A stretch of DNA of 64,000 nt from Gadus chalcogrammus (taxonomy: Eukaryota; Chordata; Actinopteri; Gadiformes; Gadidae). Both the position numbers and the translations under genes were made by a program. The DNA is taken from assembly GCF_026213295.1 (NCBI RefSeq), contig NC_079419.1, forward strand, positions 22,342,818 through 22,406,817. The letters are read 5' to 3'. Numbering within the stretch: position 1 is the first letter of the stretch; every line of letters starts with the position of its first letter. The notes under the pieces were generated by a model. It did no database searches and was not told where the DNA came from. It saw nothing but the letters and a program-made list of their open reading frames with translations. Shown piece after piece: positions 11,967 through 23,776 of the stretch.

Positions 11967-12479
11967 GTGCCTTTGACAACTTTGTTAAAAAAGAACAAGC
12001 CTTTTGTTTGGACGTCCACTTGTCAAGCGGCGTTTGAGAGAGCCAAAGATCTTCTCTCATCTGCGCCCCTTCTGTTGGCTCCAAAAATTAATAAGCCATT
12101 CAGGTTGCACGTAGATGCGAGCAATGTGGGAGCTGGAGCCGTTTTGCTCCAAGATGATGAGGATTCCGTTGAACGTCCCATATGCTATTTCTCGAGAAAA
12201 TTCAATTCGTATCAGCTGAATTACTCAACCATAGGAAAAGAAGCATTGGCATTAATTTGGGCTTTGCAAAATTTTGAGGTTTACATTGGGGGTAGCCCAA
12301 CACCCATCGTCATCTATAGTGATCACAACCCGTTAACTTTCCTTCACTCACTTCAAAACCCGAACCAGAGATTGATGCGCTGGAGTATTTTCCTCCAGCC
12401 ATACAATCTGCACATTAGGCATATCAGGGGCAAAGAGAACGTGATCGCGGACGCGCTGTCACGCGCTCCTGCCATCTAG
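11967..12479 (+). pseudogene. pol: RNase H part of gypsy A pol
   Basis: 170 codons in another frame from the reverse transcriptase, so separated by a frameshift. It contains LHVDASNVGAGAVL, the block STIGKEALALIWALQNFEVY and SDHNPLTFL, the usual RNase H signature of Ty3/gypsy elements, ending ...ENVIADALSRAPAI and a TAG. Pol ends here; no integrase follows, which confirms the altered domain order. Confidence 0.8.
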
Positions 12480-12777
12480 TGTGTCTAACATGCAATTGTG
12501 GTAATTTCTATGCAGTCTCTCGTTTTGTCTTATCCTTAGTTATTCCAGGCGCCGGAATACGGCGTCAGTACGAGACCAGGAGCTGTTGGTCAGGTTGTAT
12601 ATTGTAGTGTTGAGTAACTTTATGTGTGGGTTACGACTGTTTGACCTAGAATATTTGTATTGCTAAAAATGGTTGATTGATGAACCAGATTGATGAGTTT
12701 TATTTAAGAGCAGTAGGTAGTGGAATTGCTGTATTGACCGAATCGGAAATCCGGTGGATTTTTTTTATGGGGGGAGA

Positions 12778-13070
12778 TGTGACGGCCGCAAGGCCTTGCC
12801 TTTGATTGTCCTGTCTCCCAATTAGGACTGGTATGCCTGTCTCCCAATTAGGACTGATGAAGAGGGGCGGAGTCGCCGTGTTGGTGGCCTATATGGTGCG
12901 CCCTGTTCCAGCAGTCCAGGCCCCCCTTCCTTTTTGGCATCTCTACCTGCTTGCCACGCTGCAACGTTTTGATCTCCTTTTTGTTATGTTGTCAAATAAA
13001 CCGTGATCATTGTGAAACTAGAACCACGCCTCTGTCCTCCATCATTGTCTGGTTACCCTAGGCCATGACG
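12778..13070 (+). repeat. 3' LTR of gypsy A
   Basis: 293 bp, starting TGTGACGGCC after a T-rich/G-rich tract (ATGGGGGGAGA) that serves as polypurine tract. The final base is G where the 5' LTR has A. Confidence 0.9.
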
Positions 13071-14194
13071 GCAGCTATATCGTAAGACCAAACAGAACAG
13101 AGACGATGTGGCACAACTTCTCGACCTGGAGTTCGAGGGCAGGAGGGCCTTCATTGATTTGGATACAATGAGGGAACAAGACAGACCGGCAAAAATATTG
13201 GAGCCATATCCATGCCTAAGAGATATTGACCATGTAAGTATGATCACAATTCACACTTCGGTTCAGTTCAACAGTGAACATTAGAAGCATACTGCTTGAG
13301 CACATGAAAAAGCTGTTTTAGACCCCATTTACACGTAGGGAAAATCTATGTATTTTCATGCGGTTTAACGTTTCATTTATACGAAAACAGGTTTAGTCCC
13401 CGAAAACGAAAAATCTGTTTTTATTTCAGCATGTAGACAGCATTTATGCATTATGACATGATTTTACCTTGTTTAGAATATCTGATAGTCCATCTGTTTC
13501 GCAAATGATTTGCAACACACCTGTCTGTCAGTGTTTTATCATCGGTGTGAATGGAATTAATTCAGTTTTTCAGAATACATTGCTACGTATAGATGTGGTC
13601 TTAAAGTGATGCTTGAACTACTAAACTATCATGTGTTGGTTATTTCTATAAAATGTTTCTGTGTGTGTCTTCCCCACCAAAGGTTCTTGATGAACTTAGT
13701 CGAATACTCAACAACAACTCCAACTACGTGGAAGAGCTGAGGGAGCGGTGGCTCGAATTCAAATCGAGAGTAAGCTTCTACGGGGTTTACAAGAAGGCAA
13801 TGAAACCTCCAATGTCACTTTCAGCTGGTAAGGACAGCAGACATAATACTAAAGTAATATGTATCTTTATGTTTGTGTCTGTATACTGAGAAACAAATCT
13901 TTCATTTTCTCTCCTCTTTTTTAGAGGAGCAAGCGATAAACCTCTTGACCGTGCTGCCAGCTCTGTTCCCGTCCAATGTTGCTGTGCCCAAGAAGATGAC
14001 ATCTGCCTCTGAAGCTCTCATCCATGTTCTACTGGTAAGTCATAAACTTTTATATAAATACAAAAAATACCTGCTAAATTTCTCCTATATGGTCGCTGCT
14101 GGTCCACTATTTGGTCCATACTAAATCATTGTGTGTGGGCGGGGAATGGAGGGATGGGATTGCTGTCCCACTGATGTTGTGTTTTTATGTTCAG

Positions 14195-14503
14195 CCCACA
14201 GAGGACCCTGAGACGTTCCTGAACAGAAGGCCACTCACCACACCACTTGTTTTGGTGGACAAAAACCAAGACGCCTTTCTCTGCCTAGGAACCGAAGCAA
14301 TCCCATTGCCCAAAAGGTACTTAGGGGACGCAGCATTGTATATAATTGCATACTATTATGCATTACATATGACCTACCCCAAATGTGTGGCCTGTGTTCT
14401 TTCAATTATACAAACCGAGGTCCTGGGGGACTCTATCCATGAGAAGGATGCCACACCGGCTTTCAAACGAGCAAGGACTGATTGGAAGGCCTTTCTTGCA
14501 TAA
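14195..14503 (+). CDS. Terminal exon of the SAMD3-like gene
   Basis: Acceptor ATGTTCAG|CCC, then 102 codons to TAA. It starts PTEDPETFLNRRPL and has a mixed alpha/beta pattern typical of the C-terminal domain of this family. A basic tail (FKRARTDWKAFLA) ends the protein. Confidence 0.65.
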   Translation, partial: PTEDPETFLNRRPLTTPLVLVDKNQDAFLCLGTEAIPLPKRYLGDAALYIIAYYYALHMTYPKCVACVLSIIQTEVLGDSIHEKDATPAFKRARTDWKAFLA

Positions 14504-14527
14504 CTTTGTAAAATGCTGCCTCCCCTA

Positions 14528-14573
14528 GGGAACACACACACACACTCACTCACTCACTCACTCACTCACTTTG
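14528..14573. repeat. (CA)n(CTCA)n microsatellite
   Basis: ACACAC run merging into repeated CACTCACTCACT, in the 3' flank of the SAMD3-like gene. Confidence 0.8.
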
Positions 14574-15057
14574 GTATTATTTGTTATTCCTCGTTCTAAA
14601 AAGCTTTTAGGATTACTTAACATTCCCACACACACACACCAAACTAATGTTCTTCAAAAGTAGACTAAAAGACTGCGATTTTCTTGTCAAGTTATACCAA
14701 CAGCTTGTTGTGCCATCTTATCTGTTCGTCCATCACATGTGATGAGGACCACTTAGTCAACAGGAAAAGGGGGAGCTGGGATTAGCGGTGGGTGCGCAGG
14801 TGACTGATAAGACCAATCTTTGCGCAGAAGGTTCTAGGGCAGTGGGGGCAGGGATGGGAGACGGGTTGGGGGTAGGGTTGTTGATGCGCAATTTCTTTGC
14901 TTTCCTTTGCACTTTTGTTTTATGTTGATCCCTTTGTGCTGCCCTGTTGGCAACAAAATGTATGTTAGAATGTGTTGAGTCAGTTTGACAGAACACCGAG
15001 AGCTGTATATGTGATAATTGTGACTGAATTACAGTTGGCACAGGATGAACGTTTGTC

Positions 15058-15068
15058 AATAAAATAAA
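15058..15068 (+). promoter_or_regulatory. Overlapping AATAAA polyadenylation signals
   Basis: Two overlapping AATAAA hexamers lie 555 bp after the stop codon of the SAMD3-like gene and are the first good signals downstream of it. Confidence 0.45.
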
Positions 15069-15179
15069 CAGGTATTGATGTTACTGATGTGTCATTGTGT
15101 TTTTTGATGATGCCAAAGGTTGTGGTTTGCCAAGATTTTGCAGTAAATATTAATGTGTTGGTAGAATATACCTAAAATT

Positions 15180-15646
15180 AGACAATTTCTTAAAACAAGA
15201 CTTCCTAATCTACGATTTTTTAACTTATGAGATATTTAATGCACTTGATACAAGCAAATTCATCTTGTTTTCGACCTATTTCTTACTTGTTAAGAAATAT
15301 TTACTTATTCCAATATTTTTTTTTAAAACAATACAAGATAATTCATCTAGTTTTAATCTTCTTGCTGACGAGTTTTGAGCAAGCTTGGCTTAAACCCAGT
15401 TGGTTTCTAAGCAATAATTCCTCAAAACAAACACAAATATCTTAAAATAAGACATGAAAACCTTGACAAGAACACTTAATATAAGTATTTCCTGCTTATA
15501 AAAAGATGTTTAGGTTTCTTGTTTCAAGAAAACTTAACAAGTGGAATTATCATGATCCACTGGCAGATAATTTTGCTTGAAACAAGTACATTTCCTCTAA
15601 TAGTGGCTATATTTTCTTGTTTTTTTAGAGCCATTTTTTGCAGTGA
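15180..15646. repeat. AT-rich DNA-transposon-like fragment ending TTTTTTGCAGTG
   Basis: Repeated TCTTGTTT/AAACAAGA words and the end TTTTTTGCAGTGAAC resemble a common fish DNA element with CACTGCAAAA ends. The partner inverted end is not found, so it is truncated. Confidence 0.4.
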
Positions 15647-15660
15647 ACATAAGTAACATA

Positions 15661-15945
15661 TTACACCAATTCTGAAATTGTTACATTGGCTTCCTGTAGG
15701 TCCGAGACATGATTATAAAATCATGTTGCTAACCTATAAATCCCTATATGGTTTAGGCCCAAAATATTTAACTGATATGCTTCCACTACATAAGCCTTCT
15801 AGACCACTAAGATCCTCTGAGACCAATCTGTTAATTATCCCCAGAGTAAACACGAAACATGGGAAAGCAGGATGTCGTTACTATGCAACAAATAGCTGGA
15901 ATAAACTCAAAGAGGATTTAAGACTTGCCCCAACTCTGAGCTAGC
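15661..15945 (+). mobile_element. 3' fragment of an L2/CR1-like LINE reverse transcriptase
   Basis: An 88-residue open stretch begins LHWLPVGPRHDYKIMLLTYK and has GLGPKYLTDML and NSWNKLKEDLR, the C-terminal block of L2-like non-LTR retrotransposon ORF2. 5' truncation is typical of LINE insertions. The endonuclease and catalytic RT parts are absent. Confidence 0.7.
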
Positions 15946-15968
15946 CTGGTCCTTCCAGACCATCGTAC

Positions 15969-16483
15969 TTCATTTCATTTGTACAGAAGGTCTGGAACTG
16001 CTCAATTGACAAACGTTCACTCACTTGGAGGCGGGGGTCTGTAGAAGTTTTAAAATTATTGGATCTGCCCAGTGCCACTCTGGATCTGCCATAACCAATC
16101 GCATAGCGTTTGGTCGTGACGTATGTCATGCGACGGGACCGGCTCCTTCACCACTAACGGAGCCAGCTGGAAAATCAAACTTTTCCCGAACCCGGTGGGG
16201 AGAAACGCCACAACATCATGGCCACCAACAATACTCAGCAAAGCTTGTTCTTGCTCCGGCTTTAATTGATCGATTTTCGGCAGCGATCCCACAACAGACC
16301 AAATAGCTTCTCTCGTATCTTTCTCCATTTTCTCCCTCTGACTACAACTGAAACTGGCGCGCGACCTAGACGTCATGCTTCTCAGCCACTCCCTCTGTTC
16401 GCTGATTGGACCGCCAGAAATCTGGTTTCCATGGAACGCATTCATATTAAGCAGACCCAGACCTAGTACTGAAGTGAAATGAA
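15969..16483 (-). mobile_element. Small DNA element carrying a RecQ-like helicase fragment
   Basis: The two ends pair imperfectly: TTCATTTCATTTGTACAGAA at the left against the reverse complement TTCATTTCACTTCAGTACTA at the right, both followed by AGGTCTGG and CTGCT. The interior is almost filled by a helicase-like reading frame on the minus strand. There is no transposase, so it depends on a partner element. The exact ends are approximate. Confidence 0.5.
16056..16445 (-). pseudogene. RecQ/DEAD-like helicase N-terminal fragment
   Basis: 130 codons. It contains LKPEQEQALLSIVGGHDVVA followed by FLPTGFGKSL, the Q-motif/Walker A arrangement of RecQ-family ATP-dependent DNA helicases. The frame stops soon after motif I, with no DEAH box or helicase C domain, so it cannot be an active enzyme. 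Its position between inverted ends suggests a captured exon spread with the element. Confidence 0.6.
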
Positions 16484-16523
16484 AATCGAGCAGGAGTAGG
16501 TAGGTTGTTGTCTATAAGGCTGA

Positions 16524-16610
16524 AGGCAGCTCTCCGACAGAAGGAAGTGCTAGAACTGGCATGTCCTTTTCTACGAGAGCCTGTGGACGTAGAGGCTGCG
16601 ATCCTCAAGG
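16524..16610 (+). pseudogene. Left half of a split HARBI1-like transposase exon
   Basis: Reads KAALRQKEVLELACPFLREP then VDVEAAILK, which fits the N-terminal region of HARBI1-like nucleases (...REP.D..A.I...F). The frame stops where the Harbinger composite begins. The likely continuation is at 28750-28797 (RRNLCEERLLRPRLDI). Confidence 0.5.
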
Positions 16611-16749
16611 CTTGATTCCACCGGACGCATTACGGCAACGTTACGGCAGCGGCACGTCTTGGCCGCGGTCACCGCAGCAGATAGGTTCCACTCTAATCAA
16701 TGAGACCATTTCCACCGGGCGCGGCTGCGTAACGTCTCAGAAACGTCCC

Positions 16750-19700
16750 CAGGCGCGGCGCCAGGATTTCAATTTCGGATGGGCCACTATTTGTATCAAC
16801 GTTATTCACGATCAAATATAAACAGCAACAACATCCGGAACGTCTAGTTTTTCAGTTCACAAGATCATAATCATGAAACGTGTTCGCACTTTGGTTAAAT
16901 AATTTATAATTTAACTTAAACTACATGTAAATCCTGATGGCATGCTTAGGTTTAACGTTACTGAACTGGACGTTACCCACCCGGAAATAAGTTATTGTGA
17001 TGTCACGCTGAACGGAAAAATAATACTTACCGTACTAACGTACATAGATTTGGAAATGATCCCGGACTGACTTGTGTGTGTGTTTAGATTGCATTCCGCT
17101 GTAGACGAGCTTTGACAACGCGGTGCGCCGCTCTCTCCCGTTAAGAGTGAATGTCGCTCACCCAGCGGGCCTCTCCCTCGTAAATGCATAGACCACTTCT
17201 TTTTAACATATGTATTTTTAATAAAGTAACCCAATGAAATATCTCAACATTTTGTAAGTTATTTGGCCTGAAACGCTAGCTTAGAACATAAAAACAACAG
17301 ACAAGCGGCAGCATGAAAGCAGGAAAAAAAACAGTGCTTACAATATTGAATTAGCTGTAAACAATAGGCAAGTAACAAGTCTTCTCACATCTTTCTCTGA
17401 CCCTCTCTATAGGAGCAGTCTACGGGGTTTGCTTTTGAATAAATCAATAATTTCATCATAGTCCAAAGTGACTGTAATATCCCTTTCAAATGTTAACAGA
17501 CAGAGTGAGTTCAGGCGAGTGGTGAGCATCGAGCTCCTATTGGCAGTTTTTATTCTCTTGACGCTGGAGAAGAGGCGTTCAACTGTACATGACGTCATAG
17601 GTAGCGTTATCAGTGCTTTTAAGAAGCTATGAATATGAGGGAAGACTTCCTCACTACATATGTCCATCACATCTAAGAGTTTTAAAAGTCTCTCCTCTTG
17701 CTCTCTTCCTTGCGGCGTGCTGGAGAAACACTGAAAGCTCTGACTCTGTCACGCTTACATGGAAAAACTTCCCTGCATCATTGAGATGTTTTGTCATGTC
17801 TGACAAGCTGCCCTCACAAGAAGTTGCCAATAGAGTTCCTGCTGCTTTCATGAGTCCGTATGAGTCGTCATGGAACCTGGCGCTGAGTTCATTCATCTGG
17901 CAGTCTATTATTTGGTTTAATATCGCTTGCAAGTCATCGTCACTCCTCACTCTCGTAGATTTTTCCAGTGACATAGTAACTACACTTTCCCGAAATCGAC
18001 TCGGGAGCTTTCGTGAGCGGGACGGCAAAGATATATCCCAACTGTCAATATCATTATCTCCCATGATCTTATTCGTAATTGCCAGCATCTTCAAGAATTC
18101 ACGGTCGCTGGTGCGGATGTCTGTCAGTGACTGTTTAAGGTTTTCAATCAAATCCACCGTGTCTGTAACTGATACATTGATGGACTGAAGGCCTTTGGTT
18201 GCAAAGTCTGATTTGCTGAATAGTTCTTTAAAGAGTACAAGGAGAAATATGAATTTCTTGGTTCGCATCTGTTGTAATAATGACTCCGCATCAATTTGAC
18301 TCTGTCCTCCCTTTTCTGCATATCCCGATAGTACTTCAATAATTACGTCATAGAGTGTGGACACTTTACTCACTGCTGTTGATCTGGAACTCCACCTTGT
18401 GTCACATCCTCGCTCCAATTCCAGTGGTCTCCGATCAGGATGCATCTCTTTTTGTGCGCCGAGGAAGCGCACGTGCCGTTGACTGCCACCCATGAAAGTG
18501 TGCAGAGAGTTCAGGGTATCAAAAAAAGTTGATGCATCAGACGATGTCCGTGCGACAGATGCCAGCACCAGATTCAGTCTATGAGAGTGGCAGTGCACAT
18601 AGATTGCATTTTGAAAGGTGCTCCTGAGGATGGCTTGAACACCCCCCTTATGTCCAGCCATAACAGACGCGCCATCAAATCCGAATCCCACACAGAGGTT
18701 TGGGTCCAACTCAAGAGGTGCCACAACTTCCATTATTTTTTTGGAAATGGCTTCAGCTGTCATTTCTTCTGTATCCACAAGGCCGATTGCTCGTTCCCTC
18801 ACCGATCCCATGTACACATATCTTAAACAGACGGCCACCAGCTCTTTTTTAGATACGTCCTAACATTCATCGGCTAGTATTGCATAGAAAGTTCCTTCTG
18901 ATCCATGCAGTTCCTTTTTCATGCGTCGCAACAGCAGAGTGGATGCTGCATTTAGCAAGTCATTTTGAATGTCATGGCTGAGCATTTTTGCATTGTTCGG
19001 AATATCATCCAGTCGCCTTTGTATATCTGGATTGTGTCTGCAAACGAGTTTAAACAACTCAAGGAAATTACCGGCATTTTTCACCTCATCTTCATGTTCA
19101 CGGAATCCGCGTAAAGGTATCTCTTGCTTTGCACATGTAAGCACAATGTCAAGTACTACTTTTATGTGCTCCCGATTTCTTTCTATAACCTCACTTTGCC
19201 GGCCATCTGTGTTGAGGAGCTGATGGATGATTGTGCCACGATCAGACATGTTACATTCTCTGTAATTATTATATTTCTCCACAGCTGTCTGGTGAGCTCT
19301 GCTGCTATCATGTTTATAACAAGCTGTATTCATATGCTTCCAATCCTTATATCCATCACGTCTGAATTTTTCTTCCCCGCCACTCTCTCCAAAATGCCGA
19401 CACATTTTACAAAAGACGGAGTCCTTGACAACACTGTATTCTAAAAATCTGTACTTCTCGTACCAGTGTGATGAGAAGCTCCTGTCCTTGTGCCCAAAAA
19501 CTGTGATGGGGTACTTCTTTAGTTTCGGCTGTGCAGCCGGTTCGTCTATTGCCAGGTCCACTGGAGCCAATGAACCAGCGGAGCTTGACTGGCTGGCTGC
19601 TCCTTTTTGCCCGCCAATAGGCCCCTCTTCCCACGCTAATCCCACAGCTTGCCTAGCTGGTGCAGGTGCTGTCGCCGGTCCGGCAGCATCTGGTGACTCC

Positions 19701-20090
19701 GTTCTAACTCTCTTGATATAGTTGGAAAGTGATGTCTGTCGAGCCATGCTGTAGGCCTATGCTAATAATCTGTATCTGTATGCTAATAATTACGGATGAG
19801 CTCCATTGTGGATTTCGATAATGCCAAACGTAAACTGTACAGGACGTAAAAAGGCGGCAAGTTTACTATGACAACCAGAAACAATACTGGCGCAGACTTC
19901 ACACATGTTAATAACATAATAAATATGATCTTTCCTTTTTAGCTGGATGTTTTTTTAGTCTTTATTATTAATGTAGATGTTAATTTGAATTATGAAAAAT
20001 AATTTAACAATCACGCTGTCATTTAGGGCGGGCCAGTTGTACAAGTGGGTGGGCCCAGGCCCGTTAGGCCCACCCATGACGCCGCGCCTG
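16750..20090 (-). mobile_element. hAT transposon (3.3 kb) with 8-bp TSD
   Basis: Ends CAGGCGCGGCGCCAGGA and, reverse complemented, CAGGCGCGGCGTCATGGGT. It is flanked by identical AACGTCCC at 16742-16749 and 20091-20098. Removing it rejoins Harbinger subterminal sequence cleanly. It encodes a full-length but mutated hAT transposase on the minus strand. Confidence 0.88.
17407..19747 (-). pseudogene. hAT transposase, ZMYM1/TTF-type, one stop and one frameshift
   Basis: The ATG at 19745-19747 opens a reading frame of about 780 codons to 17407. The N-terminus has a disordered segment, then a TTF/BED-like zinc region (FSSHWYEKY...FCKMCRHF...H...H, residues 95-175). The RNase H-fold core shows GFGFDGASVMAGHKGG, HCHSHRLNLVL and a TRWSSR block. 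The C-terminal dimerisation region has TSCTVERLFSSVKRIKTANR. A TAG at 18860-18862 interrupts the frame just after ILADEC, in the early core, and a one-base shift near 17660 precedes the last 87 codons. All expected parts are otherwise present, so it decayed recently. The family cuts and pastes DNA with 8-bp duplications, as seen here. Confidence 0.85.
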
Positions 20091-20528
20091 AACGTCCCAG
20101 GAGCGGCTCGCCGTGCCGCAGCGCTATCATTCCATAGCATTCCTATTTTTGCTGCAAGCCGTTGCTGAACCGCGTCAATTTCAACAGGGCAGATCGTGCA
20201 GGCCAGGAAGTGAAAAAGTAAAACCCATAGAGCATCCGGTCCATTTTCAAAATAAAACACAATACTCATCTCATGTAGCTTATCACAACTACACATCAAC
20301 TTTATTACGTCATGACCGGTGGCACCAGGTCAGCAGTCAATCAATCATGGACATATTATAAAGCAATCAATCAAACGGTCTCAGAGGGTCGGCAACATGG
20401 ACGACGAGAGGCTCATTGTTGAAGTTCAGCGGCACGAAATAATTTATGCACCCAAACATCCTTTTTATAAGGACAATGGCCGGAAGGACAAAGCGTGGCA
20501 TTTAATTGCAGTCGTTTTGGGAATGGAT

Positions 20529-21365
20529 CAGTGGCGGCTGCTGGTCTTTTAAAGAGGGGAAGCTCATTTTTGGCCTACATCAAAATAGTTGTCAATTTAT
20601 TTATACCTCAATTCGGCCCTCCGTTCCTTTTCAAGAAAATGCTAGCTGGCTAGTTCACTCCGACCTAGCCAACAGTATAAATGAACGAACTAACGAAACG
20701 ATATTAATCTCGGAACAAGGAAATGCGGAAAGTATGTTAAACTGAAACAAGGAAATACAATAAATGTGTTTTATTCACAGTGTAAGAAATTAATAATGGA
20801 AGCAATTTCGCCAAGCAAATACCAAGAAATGTGTTGCAGTTTGTCATGAGACTTTACTTGCAAAATCCGCGATGGGACTGAACTCAGATAGTGAAGTGAC
20901 TGTGTATATCTCAAAATAGCTGTCAATCAAAAAGTGATTCAGACTTTCGACTGATCCTCCAATCATAACGCGGAAGCCCAGCGTCCAGGCTAGCACAGGC
21001 CAGCCCACTGCTCCATCCACCCCCAGAGACGCTGAGCGTCCGGGGGCGGGACAAATCTGGGCATTTATCCAATGACCGTCGAGTTTCGAGGCAATGAAAA
21101 AAACTGTTCCATGCAGTCTCATTGAAGTGAATGGACGCTCGGCTTCTACGGTCTAATGCATTGACATTACGGGAATGTATGAGAAGTTAACAAAATCGAG
21201 TCAGTCTTGGATAAGATTCTTATCGAACTCGTCTTCGACATGAACGTATTTTAACGAATTTGTAGTCAATAAAATGTTAACACAACAATACATATTTGAC
21301 AATTTAATGTTCGAAATTTTAGGGGAAGCTGAGCTTCCCTTGCAGTCTTAGAGAAATCGCCACTG
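20529..21365. mobile_element. Non-autonomous hAT element (837 bp) in MADF exon 1
   Basis: Ends CAGTGGCGGCTGCTGG and, reverse complemented, CAGTGGCGATTTCTCT, flanked by perfect GAATGGAT duplications (20521-20528 and 21366-21373). Subterminal GGGGAAGCTCA/GGGAAGCTCAGCTTCCCC blocks match between ends. No transposase frame. It sits one base before the exon 1 donor (G|GTGAGT). Confidence 0.88.
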
Positions 21366-21711
21366 GAATGGATGGTGAGTACAAAGTACTGCTTTATTGT
21401 TTACTGTTTAGTGTTTGTAAATATCGTGCGCGCTGAAGACCAAGACAAATTCCTCACGTGAAAATATATTTGGCAATAAAGCTTTGATTCTGATTAAGAT
21501 TATGAAAATGTGATTTTAAATTAACTGTACAAAATCTACCTTTGTGTATCTGTAAAAAATGTCCTGATCAGTGCAAAGTTACAGAACATTTTCAATTACT
21601 TTAAATATTAGTTTTCTTTAGAAGTACTTGACTGAATAACTAAAACTTTTGTACTTTCTGGAAGAAAAGATACATTAAAAAATATTTCACACAGCCATGG
21701 TATTACATTTA

Positions 21712-21775
21712 CATGTAGGGTATTTAGAAGACGCTTTTATCCAAAGCGACTTACAATAAGTACATTTGTCATAAG
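21712..21775. repeat. Fish repeat with GACGCTTTTATCCAAAGCGACTTACA core
   Basis: Contains the core AGACGCTTTTATCCAAAGCG, which I recognise as part of a very common fish interspersed repeat. Ends are not defined here. Confidence 0.4.
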
Positions 21776-22877
21776 AAGTGCATCAATATATCGTATTATA
21801 GGTGTATACAAATATGTAATACTATTATAACTACCTATTGAAAATGTAACTACCCAGTGTTAAATACTGTTCATATAGTAAGCTGTGGGGGAAGTGTGTA
21901 AACTTTCAGGAGAGTTCAAGATGAAAAGAATACAACAGCTGACTAATTTTTAAATGTTTTATTCACAATGATTGATGACATCTTTAGAATAGAACAATAA
22001 AGCATGAGCATGTTAAAAAAAACATCTGAATAACAAAAAAAACATCTATTTACAAATATATACATTTCCACACTTTTTGCCGAACTTTCACACCATCCTG
22101 TCCTGCCAAGACACTCCCCACAAGGCAGTGGACGCCTTGTGGGGAGTTTAAATATGTGCAGAAGATCTCCCTCACATTACAGGCCTCTCTCGAGGCTCTG
22201 TTTCCTCCCATGTTGCGTACTGCTGGCAGGTTTCTCCCCTGTTGCTCTGCCTCCTCCAGCAACCTCACATTCTCTCTCGGGGCAAGCAGGAAGTTATGGA
22301 GAATGCATGCAGCCAAAACAAGGGTGTCCACATTTTGTGGGTGCAGGTTGATCCTGCGATGCAAGATTTTCCACCTGGAGGAGAGAATGCCAAAAGCATT
22401 CTCAACCACCATCCTTGCCCTTGAAAGTCTGTAGTTAAATACCCTCTTATTGTGAGTGAGGTGATGTCCGGGGTATGGTCTCATTAGATACGGCTTCAGT
22501 GGGAAGGCTGCATCACCCACCATGACATGTGGCACATCACCCAAGTAAGCAGCACCAGGCAGAGAGGTACTGGGTGGGACATGAAGGGTTTTGGTCTCCA
22601 TTCCTCTTCCGAGAGCTGACCCAGCATATACGCCACCATCAATGGACCTTCCGAAGTCCCCCACTTGAATGACCCTGAACCTATAGTTGGAGTCCACAAG
22701 TGCCAAAAGCACTATCGAGAAAGTTTTCTTATAATTGAAATACTGACTCCCACTCAGTGCTGGGGCTTGGATGGTCACATGCTTCCCATCTATTGCTCCC
22801 AGGCAGTTTGGAAAATTCCACTTCTCCCAGAAGCCTTGAGCCACTTCCTCCCAAGTCTCTTGTGTTGGCCTGGGTAG

Positions 22878-23363
22878 TGTAGAATGTTGGTGTATTTTAG
22901 TGTCTCTCTTATTGTTCACATTTCCAGTCTAGGAACAGGCCAGGGCCTCTCATACTGATACAAGGAGTTATCCCCAACATTCTGCCATTGTTATGTCTCA
23001 AGGTAGGTTGAACCTGGCCCTCCGGGACATAGCCAGGGCCAAATACCTTATCAAGGCTGAGAGTGCGTCTGTTCACGTGTTATTCATCTATCCCCTTTTT
23101 GTATTATACTCGCCCCAACCCTTTGGTTCGACGAGAAGAGGGTTCGACAGCCAAGGAACAAGTCATCGACCACCGGGTCCACTATAGATTATTCAACCTA
23201 AGTCTGTATCTCGCTGTATTACATCTGGAATAAACCATCTATTCAACCCTCTGATCCAACCTGTCAAGCTGCTTTGATTTCGACTTCAAGAATTACTACT
23301 ACGACTGAAAATACACAACGCAGAGTCTGTCCGAACAGTTTAGAAATAAGCTGAAATCTAACA
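22878..23363 (+). repeat. 5' LTR of gag-only element
   Basis: TGTAGAATG...TCTAACA, with an AATAAA near 23230. Its copy is at 26238-26723. Confidence 0.9.
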
Positions 23364-23776
23364 TTTGGTGCCGTGACACCGTCTTGAAGAGAGAGGAGTG
23401 AGAAGAAGATTGCCCTGTGACCGAGAAGAGCGCACGCCCTGCCTGGGAAGACGTCTGATCAACGCCTGCCCTGCCGAGGGACCCGCATCCACAACGCGGC
23501 TGAACCAGCGCATCTCTATGCACCACGTGGGAATCAACGGTGACTGAATCTCATTCCACACTCTCGACCAAGGGAAAAGAACAAGAAAGTAATCTTAAAA
23601 TAATCTACACACACATAACTGTGATTATTATTATTTGTTTTACTATTAGGCTGCACTACATTTGCTGAGTAATGAAGTTGTGTCATTAAGAGCTTGACGA
23701 AGGGAGAACCTGTATTAGTGTTTAAGAGCTCAATAATCACTGAATATACGCTGTATGAATGGGAAAGACACGTGTA

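Larger units (their letters stand above)
7754..13070 (+). mobile_element. Gmr1-like Ty3/gypsy retrotransposon A, integrase core deleted
   Basis: A 5.3-kb LTR element: 293-bp LTR, primer-binding site, gag, protease, integrase zinc domain, reverse transcriptase, RNase H, purine tract and second 293-bp LTR. The LTRs differ at about five positions (about 98% alike), so it is fairly young. The integrase piece lies before the reverse transcriptase, the order described for Gmr1-type Ty3/gypsy elements. Only the HHCC domain of integrase remains. Frameshifts break gag (near 8886), the gag-pol junction (near 10550) and the RT-RNase H region (near 11780). No clean target duplication is seen, and the last LTR base differs between the two ends. 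It sits inside exon 6 of the SAMD3-like gene in the same orientation. Confidence 0.88.
5019..14503 (+). pseudogene. SAM-domain gene, SAMD3-like, broken by a gypsy insertion in exon 6
   Basis: Eight coding exons can be read with consensus splice sites and matching phases: 5019-5071 (ATG at 5023), 6032-6150, 6261-6668, 7049-7271, 7702-7753 plus 13071-13233, 13683-13827, 13925-14034, 14195-14503 (TAA). The joined product is about 470 residues. The N-terminus has a SAM-like stretch (DALHTLSREDLRDLFPG). Next is a helical block with MVSVVRATATEDYIKYPAKE and SMARRLVSYYPMLSDK, then a basic/acidic linker, a helical block in exons 6-8 and a compact C-terminal domain (PETFLNRRPL...). This order fits teleost proteins annotated as sterile alpha motif domain-containing protein 3-like; the match is from memory. 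Exon 6 is cut at 7753 by an LTR element. Removing 7754-13070 restores the frame exactly. Unless the insertion is polymorphic or spliced around, this copy cannot make the full protein. Confidence 0.7.

Noticed and set aside
7749..13075. Target duplication for gypsy A (ACGCT / ACGGC)
   Set aside because: The match is poor, and the reading frame is best kept with no duplication at all.
14757..15059. 100-codon minus-strand ORF downstream of the SAMD3-like gene
   Set aside because: Lies in the probable 3' UTR; low-complexity Pro/Thr sequence without a domain.
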